Origin: Tardiphaga alba
GTDB taxonomy: Bacteria; Pseudomonadota; Alphaproteobacteria; Rhizobiales; Xanthobacteraceae
Assembly: GCF_018279705.1 (NCBI RefSeq)
Contig: NZ_CP036498.1
Span: 3,303,001 to 3,367,000, forward strand
DNA length: 64,000 nt
Direction: 5' to 3'
Below, in pieces: positions 1-8,337 of the stretch (position 1 is its first letter; every line of letters begins with the position of its first letter). A program made the position numbers and the translations under genes. The notes under the pieces are model-generated. The model had not been told where the DNA came from. It was given only the letters and a program-made list of their open reading frames with translations, and did not search any database.

Positions 1-2
1 TC

Positions 3-407
3 AAGGACAAAGAGGACATCTTCACCGCTGTCTTCGCGGAATGGCTCGTTTCGCGCCACCCGGCTGCCAAAGCTGCTGTGACCATGCGAGGCACCGCCCA
101 AGATCGGCTCTTTGAGGTCTGCCGCCTGATGGTCATCGAACCATGGTCCGACATGATCGGCGCCCCGATGGCTGGAGAGTTCTTCGACGTATGTGAGCGC
201 ATTGACCCTGAGGTCGAAGCGCTTCACCGGCAGATCGTCATCGAAAGCGCCACTGAAATCCTTGGAGGCGACAGCACATCCGCCGAGGTTTTCACTCTCG
301 CACTCGACGGCCTTCTCACCGACGAGCCCCCAATACCGGTGCTTGAACAGCGCATCCGGCTTCTCGCCGCGCGCTTCGCTCCGTCCAATAAGAAGGAACG
401 TAAGTAG
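3..407 (+). CDS. TetR-family transcriptional regulator, C-terminal part (cut by window start)
   Basis: An open frame enters from the left edge and ends in TAG at 405-407. Its first visible residues (KDKEDIFTAVFAEWL) look like the end of a TetR helix-turn-helix domain, where a 'sKedLf.av' stretch follows the recognition helix. The remaining ~125 residues would be the all-helical ligand and dimer domain. The DNA-binding part lies outside the window, so the family call rests on this junction and on context: the stop is one base before the ATG of a short-chain dehydrogenase, the usual layout for a TetR repressor controlling a dehydrogenase operon. The ligand cannot be predicted. Confidence 0.7.
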   Translation, partial: KDKEDIFTAVFAEWLVSRHPAAKAAVTMRGTAQDRLFEVCRLMVIEPWSDMIGAPMAGEFFDVCERIDPEVEALHRQIVIESATEILGGDSTSAEVFTLALDGLLTDEPPIPVLEQRIRLLAARFAPSNKKERK

Positions 408-408
408 T

Positions 409-1317
409 ATGAGTAAGGAATGGACATTGAAGGATATCCCTTCAATGGCAGGCAAACGCATCATCGTAACCGGTGCGAGTAACGGCATCGGCTGGCACAC
501 GGCCCTTGAATTGGTGCGCGCCGGAGCTGATGTGACGATCGCTTCCCGCAATGAGGGAAAAGCAGCCGACGCCGCTCGTCGCATTCTATCGGCTGTCCCG
601 ACCGCCACCGTTCGATCCGACAAGCTTGATCTCGCGCACCCGGACTCGGTTCAATCATTTGCAGAGCGCCAACTTGCTCTTGGAACGCCCCTCGACATCC
701 TCATCAACAATGCAGGCGTAATGGCGCTACCAGACCGCCGGGAAAGCGTCGATGGTCACGAGATGCAATTTGCCACCAACGTGCTTGGGCCTTATCGCCT
801 CACCGCCTTACTTCTTCCCGCACTGCTGAAATCATCTTCGCCCCGCGTCGTGACGGTGGCTTCTGGGACTCACGCCATGGGCGGTCCAGTTCCTATTCAA
901 GACCTTGATGCAAAGCAGGGCTACAAACCGATCAAGACCTACGCAAAAACGAAGCTCGCAAACATTCTCGTTGCAAGGGAGTTCCAACGACGTGCAGGCG
1001 ACCGGCTCCTTTCAGCTTGCAGCCACCCTGGCGCTGCCAAGACCAATCTCTTTGCAGACACCAGCAAGCTCATGCTGCTCTCCGTTTTCGCGATGTATCC
1101 CTTGATTCAAAGCGCAGCTGCTGGTGCCGAACCAACGCTGATGGTTGCCACATCGAAGGACATCAAGCCGGGCGGCTACTACGGCCCTGGTGGTTTCATG
1201 CGACTTCGTGGCCATCCGGCTGAAGATAAGACCGCACCAATTGCCGACGACATCGAGGCTGGACGTATCCTCGTTGAGCAACTTGAGCACATGACCGGCG
1301 TCAAGTTCGAGTTCTAG
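409..1317 (+). CDS. short-chain dehydrogenase/reductase (SDR)
   Basis: NAD(P)-dependent oxidoreductase of the SDR family, about 302 residues and cytoplasmic. Seen: the Rossmann motif TGASNGIG near residue 22, the NNAG motif, a serine in VASGTHAMGG, and the catalytic pair in YAKTK. The sequence resembles retinol-dehydrogenase/WW-domain-oxidoreductase-like SDRs (LDLAHPDSVQSFA, NVLGPYRLT). The ATG at 409 is chosen because it sits one base after the regulator's stop; the frame stays open upstream but would overlap the regulator almost completely. Translation is probably coupled to the regulator gene. The substrate is unknown. Confidence 0.88.
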   Translation: MSKEWTLKDIPSMAGKRIIVTGASNGIGWHTALELVRAGADVTIASRNEGKAADAARRILSAVPTATVRSDKLDLAHPDSVQSFAERQLALGTPLDILINNAGVMALPDRRESVDGHEMQFATNVLGPYRLTALLLPALLKSSSPRVVTVASGTHAMGGPVPIQDLDAKQGYKPIKTYAKTKLANILVAREFQRRAGDRLLSACSHPGAAKTNLFADTSKLMLLSVFAMYPLIQSAAAGAEPTLMVATSKDIKPGGYYGPGGFMRLRGHPAEDKTAPIADDIEAGRILVEQLEHMTGVKFEF

Positions 1318-1333
1318 CCCTTAGGGAAACACG

Positions 1334-1930
1334 ATGAGCACGACGACCACTTGCAACGATTTCTTTGGGTTCTTCCGCGCCTGGATAGCCAATCCCCGCC
1401 GGGTGTCGGCAGTTGCTCCATCGGGTCAATCTCTGGCAAGGCTCATAACAAGCGAGATAAAACCAGGGGATGGCCCTGTCATCGAGCTTGGACCTGGAAC
1501 TGGAGTCTTCACCAAAGCACTCCTCCAACGCGGCGTCTCGGAATCAGAACTTCTGCTCATTGAGTACGGCTCTGACTTCATGCGCTTGCTGCAACAGCGG
1601 TTTCCAAATGCACGCGTGCTATGGATGGATGCTTCGCAGCTTGCGCAGTATGAGCCCTTCATCGCGCCAGCAGGGTCGGTCGTAAGCGGCCTTCCGCTGC
1701 TTTCTATGACGCCCCGCAAGGTAATGGCCATTCTCACTGGCGCCTTCCGTCATATGCGTGATGGAGGCACATTTTATCAGTTCACTTATGGCATAGGCTG
1801 CCCCGTTCCGCGCCCGATCCTGGACAGGCTAGGTCTCAAGGCCAGCCTGGTTGGACGAACAGCCCGCAACGTGCCGCCCGCCTCTGTCTATCGCATTCGT
1901 CGTCGGCAGCCTGTCGCGTACATGACATGA
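1334..1930 (+). CDS. SAM-dependent methyltransferase, PmtA-like
   Basis: Class I methyltransferase of 198 residues. Motif I is seen as IELGPGTGVFTKALL near residue 48, followed by an acidic residue in LLLIEYGSDF and a post-I region VLWMDASQL. The opening (FFRAWIANPRRVSAVAPSGQSLARLI) is typical of the alphaproteobacterial phosphatidylethanolamine N-methyltransferase (PmtA) and rRNA-dimethylase-like group. It starts 16 bases after the dehydrogenase, so the genes are probably co-transcribed. Whether it methylates a phospholipid or another substrate cannot be told from sequence. Confidence 0.78.
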   Translation: MSTTTTCNDFFGFFRAWIANPRRVSAVAPSGQSLARLITSEIKPGDGPVIELGPGTGVFTKALLQRGVSESELLLIEYGSDFMRLLQQRFPNARVLWMDASQLAQYEPFIAPAGSVVSGLPLLSMTPRKVMAILTGAFRHMRDGGTFYQFTYGIGCPVPRPILDRLGLKASLVGRTARNVPPASVYRIRRRQPVAYMT

Positions 1931-1937
1931 GGTAACC

Positions 1938-2432
1938 ATGAACACGCTTATTGCCCCGATCCTCGCATTACTGGCGCTCCTGACCGGCGCATCAGCGCAG
2001 GAAGTCGGCACCACTTACGCCATACAAAATGTGCTCACTGCCAAAAACATTCGTCCATTCGAAGCCAAGAAAGACGACGGTAACAACATCATTCTCTATG
2101 ATCACTGGAGCTGGAAGTGCATGACCTGGCAGTTTGATCAGGTGCAAGGCAACACCTATCAGCTTCGCAATGTGTACACTTCTAAAACACTGGAGCCATC
2201 AGGCACTCCAGGTGCAATGACGGCACTTTGGCAGCAGCCGCTTGGCAGCAGCAAAACTCAATATTGGGATTTCATTTCAGACGGAGGAGAGACCTACCTC
2301 ATCCGACTTAAGGACACACAACTCTACGTCACCATCTCGTCTGAGAAGACGAACTCCCCAATTGTCCTCAAGCCACTTCAGAACTCAACCGCGCAGAAAT
2401 GGCGTCTGATCAGACAGAATCCTTGGTTCTAG
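1938..2432 (+). CDS. secreted RICIN-type beta-trefoil lectin domain protein
   Basis: A 164-residue protein with a clear signal peptide (MNTLIAPILALLALLTGASAQ) and then one beta-trefoil-sized domain. Three repeats carry the Q/x-W hydrophobic signature (MTWQFDQV, QYWDFISD, QKWRLIRQ), as in ricin B-type carbohydrate-binding modules. No catalytic domain is attached. It begins seven bases after the methyltransferase stop, so it looks like the last gene of the same operon. It is probably exported to the periplasm or cell surface; the ligand is unknown. The link between a secreted lectin and a cytoplasmic SDR/methyltransferase pair is unexplained. Confidence 0.75.
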   Translation: MNTLIAPILALLALLTGASAQEVGTTYAIQNVLTAKNIRPFEAKKDDGNNIILYDHWSWKCMTWQFDQVQGNTYQLRNVYTSKTLEPSGTPGAMTALWQQPLGSSKTQYWDFISDGGETYLIRLKDTQLYVTISSEKTNSPIVLKPLQNSTAQKWRLIRQNPWF

Positions 2433-2721
2433 CCTCACGATATCGAATCAAAGACGCGGATATCGCCGTCGTGGCTCCCATGCCGCCAACGCACCGACGT
2501 CGTTGCATCTGAAGCGCGTTTTCCGGTGCGCGTCGTTCGCGTATACGCTGAGCAAACCCGGTCATCATGTCTCTAAGAGGTATGAGCTAAGGTCTCGTCG
2601 GAGCTAATTCCACGAATAGCCGCGTGCTAGGTCGTCCCGATGGAGTGTGGGCAAACGAAAGCGCTGGGCTTTCGCCCGCGAGGGCAGCATCTAAACCAAC
2701 GCCCTTCAGGCTATGAGCCTT
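2433..2721. other. intergenic stretch between accessory operon and core genes
   Basis: No convincing gene is seen here. A short hairpin (CGAAAGC at 2656-2662 with GCTTTCG at 2668-2674) lacks a T tract. The stretch separates the plus-strand lectin operon from the minus-strand DUF502 pair, so transcription converges here. Confidence 0.5.
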
Positions 2722-3024
2722 CTAGGCCAGCGCTCGCGCAAGCAGGACGCGCCCGGCGGTCCACAACGCACTTGGAATGGTGGGTGCGCCGAGAAATGTC
2801 ATGGTGGCGATGCCTATGGCAACGTTCGCAATCCACCATCCCCGCTCCGGTGTCGAGAACCCAAGTCCCGAACAGGCAACGTTGGCGAAAAAACCGGCAT
2901 AAGCGACCCCGGCAGACAGCGCGACGCTGCCCATCCCGGCGATCCGCATTTCGGTGACGGCGGTTACGATCACGCTGGCGAGGATAACGAGCCCCGCCAG
3001 AGACCAGGAGTTAAGCGGTCGCAT
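2722..3024 (-). CDS. small hypothetical membrane protein
   Basis: A 100-residue hydrophobic protein with three or four predicted membrane segments (around 8-28, 33-52, 63-78 and 80-98). It begins nine bases after the stop of the DUF502 gene on the same strand, so it is likely its operon partner. No motif is recognised. Its low polarity over the full length and tight spacing argue that it is a real gene. Confidence 0.6.
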   Translation of the reverse strand: MRPLNSWSLAGLVILASVIVTAVTEMRIAGMGSVALSAGVAYAGFFANVACSGLGFSTPERGWWIANVAIGIATMTFLGAPTIPSALWTAGRVLLARALA

Positions 3025-3033
3025 CGGCCGCGA

Positions 3034-3798
3034 TCACTCGACCTTGGCCGGCTGCTTCGTCGCGGTCCCGGCGCGTGACGCCTTGGCCATCTCGGCCAGT
3101 GCCGCGATCTTCTTCTGAGGGTCGGATCCGGGCTGCACCACGCCAGCCGACATGATCAGCGTGGCCGCCGCTTCCGCCGACATGTCGATCTCGATCAGCT
3201 TGCTCTTCGGCACGTAGAAGAAGAAGCCGGTGGTCGGGTTCGGTGCGCAAGGCAAGAACACCGAAATGTGCTCCTCCTCGCTCGGGATCTTGGTGGCGAC
3301 CTCGACACTCGGCGGCTGCGAGATCAACACCAGCGACCACATGCCCGGCGATGGAAACTCGACCATGCCGACTTTTCGGAAGCTCGAACCGTTGCCGGAG
3401 AACAGCGTCTCGAACACCTGCTTGAGGCCGCGATAGATCGCGCGCACCACCGGCATGCGGCCGAGCAGGTTTTCACCGAGATCGACCAGCGAACGGCCGA
3501 TGAGATTGGCCGTGAGGAAACCCAGCAGCGTCAGCGCCACGAAGGCGACGACCAGGCCCGAACCTGGAATGCCATAAGGCAGCCATTGCTCCGGCCGATA
3601 GGCTTCGGGCACCAGAGGGCGGACGATGGCGTCCACCCAGGTGACGAACCACCAGGTCAGATAGAAGGTGATGGCGATCGGCCCGGCGACAATCAGGCCG
3701 GTGAGGAAGTAGTTGCGGATGCGCGCCATGAAGCCCCGCGGGGCCTCGGGCGGCAGTTCGCCCAAAGGCGGTGTCGGCGGCAGATTGGTGGGCTGCAT
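3034..3798 (-). CDS. DUF502 family inner-membrane protein
   Basis: A 254-residue protein with two membrane helices (about 30-52 and 75-98) separated by a short periplasmic loop, then a soluble domain with family-typical stretches (IPGSGLVVAFVALTLLGFL, LGRMPVVRAIYRGLKQV, FLPCAPNPTTGFFFYVP). DUF502 proteins are widespread, and their function is poorly defined. The ATG at 3798 is preferred over a TTG one codon upstream. The C-terminus is Lys/Ala-rich and probably disordered. It is followed by a small membrane protein in the same operon. Confidence 0.85.
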   Translation of the reverse strand: MQPTNLPPTPPLGELPPEAPRGFMARIRNYFLTGLIVAGPIAITFYLTWWFVTWVDAIVRPLVPEAYRPEQWLPYGIPGSGLVVAFVALTLLGFLTANLIGRSLVDLGENLLGRMPVVRAIYRGLKQVFETLFSGNGSSFRKVGMVEFPSPGMWSLVLISQPPSVEVATKIPSEEEHISVFLPCAPNPTTGFFFYVPKSKLIEIDMSAEAAATLIMSAGVVQPGSDPQKKIAALAEMAKASRAGTATKQPAKVE

Positions 3799-3924
3799 CA
3801 AACTCTCGGCGTCAGAAACGACAGGTGGCGCACGACTGCGCCTACCCCTTTGATGGGTATCCTAGCAGCATTTCGCCAGTGCGGGGAAAGCCACCTTTCG
3901 GACAAGACGTCGCGGAACACACCG

Positions 3925-4212
3925 TCAGGATGCTGCTTTCAATTTACGAACCTTCCGAAGGTCGGCGTTGATCTGCGACTGCCAGCCGGCGCCAAGCGCC
4001 CGATAGGACTCGAGCACATCGGCATCAAGCCGGAGCGTGACGGACTTTTTCGGTTGATCGCCCAGTGGCGGTCGCCCAGGTCTGATGACTTTATCCCCAT
4101 CGCGCCATTCAGCAGTCCGGAAAAACTCTTCTAGCAATTCCGGAGCATCATCGGGGTCATCAGTCACCGGACTGCCGAAAATAGGCTTGCCAATAGGTTT
4201 CTTCCTTCGCAT
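3925..4212 (-). CDS. brnA: BrnA-type antitoxin of a BrnT/BrnA pair
   Basis: Ribbon-helix-helix antitoxin. The C-terminal half (KKSVTLRLDADVLESYRALG followed by GWQSQINADLRK) is the classic BrnA/CopG-like DNA-binding segment. BrnA neutralises BrnT and represses the operon. The ATG at 4212 gives 95 residues but overlaps the toxin gene by 53 bases. A GTG at 4167 (VTDDPDDAPELLEEFF) would give an eight-base overlap and is a realistic alternative. The toxin lies immediately upstream on the same strand, the usual order for this family. Confidence 0.85.
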   Translation of the reverse strand: MRRKKPIGKPIFGSPVTDDPDDAPELLEEFFRTAEWRDGDKVIRPGRPPLGDQPKKSVTLRLDADVLESYRALGAGWQSQINADLRKVRKLKAAS

Positions 4213-4447
4213 GGCAGTACCTCATCGAGATCACGTGACGATCATCGCCGCGAACAGTCCAAACCATCACAGCCATTCGGCTGCGGACATATCCGGCACT
4301 GATGTAGCGAACCTCGCCATAATCGAACCGGTCATCGACCTTTGTAGCTTTGATGGAGCCGAAGACCTCATCGGCATCGACGGCGAAGTCGAGCCCGCGA
4401 TGCTCGATCGTCCATTTCCGTTTGACAGGATCGAACGTCGTCGCCAT
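4160..4447 (-). CDS. brnT: BrnT-type ribonuclease toxin
   Basis: A 95-residue protein of the BrnT family, whose members are RelE-fold mRNA-cleaving toxins. Family landmarks seen: the FDPVKRKWTIEHRGLDF opening, DDRFDYGEVRYISAG in the middle, and the RHVISMRYCHAKEE segment near the end. It is first in the operon, with the antitoxin overlapping its 3' end. It lies between the DUF502 and glmS genes; such modules are often scattered among core genes in this family of bacteria. Confidence 0.85.
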   Translation of the reverse strand: MATTFDPVKRKWTIEHRGLDFAVDADEVFGSIKATKVDDRFDYGEVRYISAGYVRSRMAVMVWTVRGDDRHVISMRYCHAKEETYWQAYFRQSGD

Positions 4448-4526
4448 GCGCTGCCCGCGTTGCTGCAGTCACCACAGGCATTAATGTAACTACATAATTC
4501 AGCCAGGGCAAGATCAGCGCTTAGCC

Positions 4527-6353
4527 CTACTCCACCGTCACCGATTTCGCGAGATTGCGCGGCTGATCGACGTCCGTGCCCATCACCACGGCGGTGTGAT
4601 AGGCGAGCAACTGCACCGGCACGGCATAGACCAGCGGCGTGAAGGCGGCGGACATGTCGGGCATCACGATGGTCACCATGGAGTCCACGGTCGCCTCCTC
4701 GGCGCCCTTGGCGTCGGTCATCAGGATGATCCGGCCGCCGCGGGCAGCGACTTCCTGCATGTTGGAGACGGTCTTGTCGAACACCTTGTCGTAAGGCGCG
4801 ATCACCACCACCGGCATGGTCTCGTCGATCAGCGCGATCGGGCCATGCTTGAGTTCACCGGCGGCGTAGCCTTCAGCGTGGATGTAGGAGATTTCCTTAA
4901 GCTTCAGCGCGCCTTCCAGCGCCAGCGGATAGCTGGTGCCGCGGCCGAGATAGAGCACGTCCTTCGACTTGGCGATGTCGCGCGCAAGCTTCTCGATCTC
5001 GTGCTCATGGGTGAGCGCTTCGGTCATCAGGCGCGGAATTTCGACCAGCCCATGGACGAGCTTGGCTTCGTCGGCATCCGACAGCACGCCGCGTGCCTTG
5101 CCGGCAGCAACCGCCAGCGCAGCCAGCGTCATCAATTGGCACGTGAAGGCCTTGGTCGAAGCGACGCCGATCTCGGGGCCCGCAAGCGTGGGCATCACGG
5201 TCTCGCTCTCGCGCGCGATCGTCGAGGTCGGGACATTGACCACGGCCAGCGTGTGCATGCCTTCGGCCTTGGCATAGCGCAGCGCTGCCAGGGTATCGGC
5301 GGTCTCGCCCGACTGCGAGATGAAAATCGCCAGATCTCCCTTGCGCACCGGTGCTTCGCGATAACGGAATTCCGAAGCGACATCGACCTCGACCGGCAAG
5401 CGCGCGAAACGCTCGAACCAGTATTTCGCGACGAATCCTGCAAGGCTCGCCGTACCGCATGCAGCGATCGAAATACGCTGAACATCGTTGAAATCGAATG
5501 GCAACTCGGTCGGCAGCGAAATGCGTTCGCTGGCCATATCGACGTAACGCGCCAGCGTATGACCGACGACTTCCGGCTGCTCGTGAATTTCCTTCGCCAT
5601 GAAGTGGCGGTAATTGGCCTTGTCCACCATGAAGGCCGAAGCACCGGATTTCAGCACCTCGCGCTTCGCCGGTTTGCCGGCCTCGTCGAAGATCTCGCAG
5701 CCCTTGTGGTTCATCACCACCCAGTCGCCGTCTTCGAGATAACAGATATCGTCGGTGAACGGCGCAAGTGCGATGGCGTCGGAGCCGAGATACATCTCGC
5801 CATCGCCGAAACCGACGGCCAGCGGCGAGCCCTTGCGGGCGCCGACCATGAGATCATCGTGGTCCTTGAATACGAAAGCGAGCGCGAAGGCGCCTTTCAG
5901 GCGCGGCAGTGCCTGCTTCACGGCATCGACGGGCTTGGCTCCCTTTTTGATGAAGGAGTTGACCAGATGTGCGACTGTCTCGGTGTCGGTCTCGCTGGCG
6001 AACACTGCGCCCTGCTTTTCAAGCTCGATGCGCAGCTCGCGAAAATTCTCGATGATGCCGTTATGGACAACAGCCACGCCATCGGCAGCATGCGGATGCG
6101 CATTGGCTTCGGTGGGCTTGCCATGGGTCGCCCAACGCGTATGTCCGATACCGACATGGCCTGCCAATGGCGACTTAGCCAGCTTGGCTTCGAGGTTCTT
6201 CAGTTTGCCCTCGGCGCGGCGACGCGTCAGTTCACCATTCTCCAGCGTGGCAACGCCGGCGGAATCGTAACCGCGATATTCGAGCCGCTTCAGCGAGTCC
6301 ACGATCTGCTCAGCGACGGGAGCGCGTCCCAGAATTCCGACGATGCCGCACAT
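4527..6353 (-). CDS. glmS: glutamine-fructose-6-phosphate aminotransferase (isomerising)
   Basis: Makes glucosamine-6-phosphate from fructose-6-phosphate and glutamine, the first step towards UDP-GlcNAc for peptidoglycan and LPS. It has 608 residues, the usual length. The start is fixed by MCGIVGILG, since the N-terminal Cys must be the glutaminase nucleophile; a longer in-frame extension to 6434 is therefore rejected. Seen: the GATase domain (about 1-240, with TRWATHGKPTEANAHPH), two SIS sugar-isomerase domains (ISQSGETADTLAAL; SYPLALEGALKLKEISYIHAE) and the standard C-terminus DQPRNLAKSVTVE. It lies downstream of glmU on the same strand, with a 460-base gap. Confidence 0.97.
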   Translation of the reverse strand: MCGIVGILGRAPVAEQIVDSLKRLEYRGYDSAGVATLENGELTRRRAEGKLKNLEAKLAKSPLAGHVGIGHTRWATHGKPTEANAHPHAADGVAVVHNGIIENFRELRIELEKQGAVFASETDTETVAHLVNSFIKKGAKPVDAVKQALPRLKGAFALAFVFKDHDDLMVGARKGSPLAVGFGDGEMYLGSDAIALAPFTDDICYLEDGDWVVMNHKGCEIFDEAGKPAKREVLKSGASAFMVDKANYRHFMAKEIHEQPEVVGHTLARYVDMASERISLPTELPFDFNDVQRISIAACGTASLAGFVAKYWFERFARLPVEVDVASEFRYREAPVRKGDLAIFISQSGETADTLAALRYAKAEGMHTLAVVNVPTSTIARESETVMPTLAGPEIGVASTKAFTCQLMTLAALAVAAGKARGVLSDADEAKLVHGLVEIPRLMTEALTHEHEIEKLARDIAKSKDVLYLGRGTSYPLALEGALKLKEISYIHAEGYAAGELKHGPIALIDETMPVVVIAPYDKVFDKTVSNMQEVAARGGRIILMTDAKGAEEATVDSMVTIVMPDMSAAFTPLVYAVPVQLLAYHTAVVMGTDVDQPRNLAKSVTVE

Positions 6354-6556
6354 GTGCGAATTGATCTCCAGTAAATCGACGATCGGTAACAAGCTGCCAC
6401 AATGGGCGCCGGAACCTCTTAGCGAGAATCGCAAAAGCCTTGATACTCAAGAATTATTGCGGATTGAGACAGTTTGACTGGCCATCCCATGCGATTTTCA
6501 CGGCGGCGTTTAACAAAACGTCAACGCAATTTAGCGACGCTCCAGCTTGAAATGGA

Positions 6557-6784
6557 GTGACGGCCATGTGGGAGCCACGCAATCCACGCGAACCGCGATC
6601 CATCGCTGGGACACGGCTGCGGCATATCGAAATGCATGAGAGCCGCCTCGCCCAGTGGCCACCGCCGATGCGCGACACTGTGACCCCTCCGGCCCACGAA
6701 CCGCCACCGGTCGAACTTCCCGCCGAAATGCCCGTCAAGGCGCCACCCCGGCGGAACTGGTTCCTCAAGGGCTCCGGCAAGTAG
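6557..6784 (+). CDS. possible small proline/arginine-rich protein
   Basis: A 75-codon frame opening with GTG at 6557 (or ATG at 6566) in the gap between glmU and glmS, on the opposite strand. It is rich in Pro, Arg and Glu (WEPRNPREPRS, PPAHEPPPVELPAEMP) and ends RRNWFLKGSGK. A GGAG lies just before the GTG. There is no recognised domain. Codon use looks like that of coding DNA, but an antisense frame is also open here, so this is a tentative gene. Confidence 0.4.
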   Translation: MTAMWEPRNPREPRSIAGTRLRHIEMHESRLAQWPPPMRDTVTPPAHEPPPVELPAEMPVKAPPRRNWFLKGSGK

Positions 6785-6814
6785 CCGGCGGATATCGTCA
6801 CTTGGATTTTTTCA

Positions 6815-8167
6815 TCACTTGGATTTCTTCGATCCGGCGTTCTTGTCGCGGAAACGCTGTCCCCAGCCTTCCTTCACGGATACGTCGTTGCGCTCCACTG
6901 CAAGCGCGTCGTCCGGCACATCGCGCGTGATGACCGAACCGGAACCGATGTACGCACCCGCACCGATCTTGACCGGGGCGACCAGCGATGAATTCGACCC
7001 CACAAACGCGCCGGCGCCGATGATGGTCTTGCTCTTGTTGAAGCCATCGTAATTGCAGGTGATCGTGCCCGCACCGATATTGGCGCCGGCACCGATCTGG
7101 GTGTCGCCGATATAGGTCAGGTGATTGACCTTGACGCCGGCCTCGAGCTTGGCGGCCTTGGTCTCGACGAAGTTGCCGATCCGCGAGCCATCCCCCAGCG
7201 ATGTGCCCGGACGCAGCCGTGCATAGGGACCGACGGATACCTGCTTGCCGATCTCGGCCTGCACGATGTGCGAGAAGGCATGGATGACCGCGCCATCGCC
7301 GATGCTGACGCCGGGACCAATGACCACGAATTGCTCGATCATGACATCCTTGCCGAACGTCGTATCGGCGGACAGATGTACCGTGTCCGGCGCTACGATG
7401 GTGACGCCCGCATCGAGCGCCGCCTTGCGCAGGCGCGCCTGCATGATGGCTTCGGCCTCGGCGAGCTGCGCCTTGGTGTTGATGCCGCGGACCTCGTCCT
7501 CGTCGGTCTCGATCACGGTCGCCTGCAGGCCCATGCCGCGCACGATCTCGACGGCATCGGTCAGGTAATATTCGCCCTTGCTGTTGGCATTGCCGATCTT
7601 CTCGATGACCTCGAGCGCAGTCTTGCCGGCAAAGGCCATGACGCCGGCATTGCAGAGATCGACCTTGCGTTCGGCCTCGGTGGCATCGGCCTGCTCACGA
7701 ATGGCGACGAGTTGACCGCCCTCCACGAGCAATCGTCCGTAACCGGTCGGATCGGCCGCGCGAAAACCCAGCACCGCCAGCGCGGCACCATTCCGGAGTG
7801 GCGCACGCAGCCGCTCGAATGTCGCAGCCGAGATCAACGGCGTGTCGCCGAACGCGACCAAGAGATCGTCGGCGCCTTTCACCATCGCCTCTTTGGCCGC
7901 CAGCACCGCATGCGCCGTGCCGAGCCGCTCGCGCTGGACATAAGTCGCAGCGTCGGCCCGGGCGCGGGTGGCTTCGGCCGCAACATCCTCGCGGTCTGGC
8001 CCGACCACCACCGCCAGCGACGATCCCGCCCCCTGCGGCGCGGCGCGCAGCACATGCGCCAGCAGCGACTGGTTGGCGACCTGATGCAACACTTTCGGCT
8101 GAGACGACCGCATCCGCGTGCCCTCGCCTGCGGCAAGGACGATGGTGAGGCTGGTTCGATCGTTCAT
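6815..8167 (-). CDS. glmU: bifunctional N-acetylglucosamine-1-phosphate uridyltransferase / glucosamine-1-phosphate acetyltransferase
   Basis: Carries out the last two steps of UDP-GlcNAc synthesis. It has 450 residues, as expected. The nucleotidyltransferase domain begins with [18 protein letters not shown], and the C-terminal half is a left-handed beta-helix of hexapeptide repeats ([31 protein letters not shown]), with the acetyltransferase signature in RIGNFVETK. The start at 8167 ([16 protein letters not shown]) is chosen because the frame upstream to 8278 has no family counterpart. glmS follows on the same strand. The sequence just past the stop repeats the last codons (see findings). 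Confidence 0.96.
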   Translation of the reverse strand: MNDRTSLTIVLAAGEGTRMRSSQPKVLHQVANQSLLAHVLRAAPQGAGSSLAVVVGPDREDVAAEATRARADAATYVQRERLGTAHAVLAAKEAMVKGADDLLVAFGDTPLISAATFERLRAPLRNGAALAVLGFRAADPTGYGRLLVEGGQLVAIREQADATEAERKVDLCNAGVMAFAGKTALEVIEKIGNANSKGEYYLTDAVEIVRGMGLQATVIETDEDEVRGINTKAQLAEAEAIMQARLRKAALDAGVTIVAPDTVHLSADTTFGKDVMIEQFVVIGPGVSIGDGAVIHAFSHIVQAEIGKQVSVGPYARLRPGTSLGDGSRIGNFVETKAAKLEAGVKVNHLTYIGDTQIGAGANIGAGTITCNYDGFNKSKTIIGAGAFVGSNSSLVAPVKIGAGAYIGSGSVITRDVPDDALAVERNDVSVKEGWGQRFRDKNAGSKKSK

Positions 8168-8337
8168 GGAAGTCCTCGTAGCGTGAAACGCGCGAACGCG
8201 TGCCCCCGTCATAGCCATCTTTCGGCGAAACCGGAAACCAGTTTCCCCTATCACGTGGCTTTCCGGCGTCAGGGTCACAAAGGTTTCCTGATAATGTCAA
8301 AGCGTGATTCGGGGCGACGGGACGACGTAGACGTCGG

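Noticed and set aside
4596..6374. 592-codon open frame antisense to glmS
   Set aside because: Full overlap with a certain gene; His/Gly/Arg-rich low-complexity product typical of the complementary strand of GC-rich genes.
6354..6556. glmS ribozyme or GlcN6P riboswitch upstream of glmS
   Set aside because: These occur in Gram-positive lineages; no such structure is seen here.
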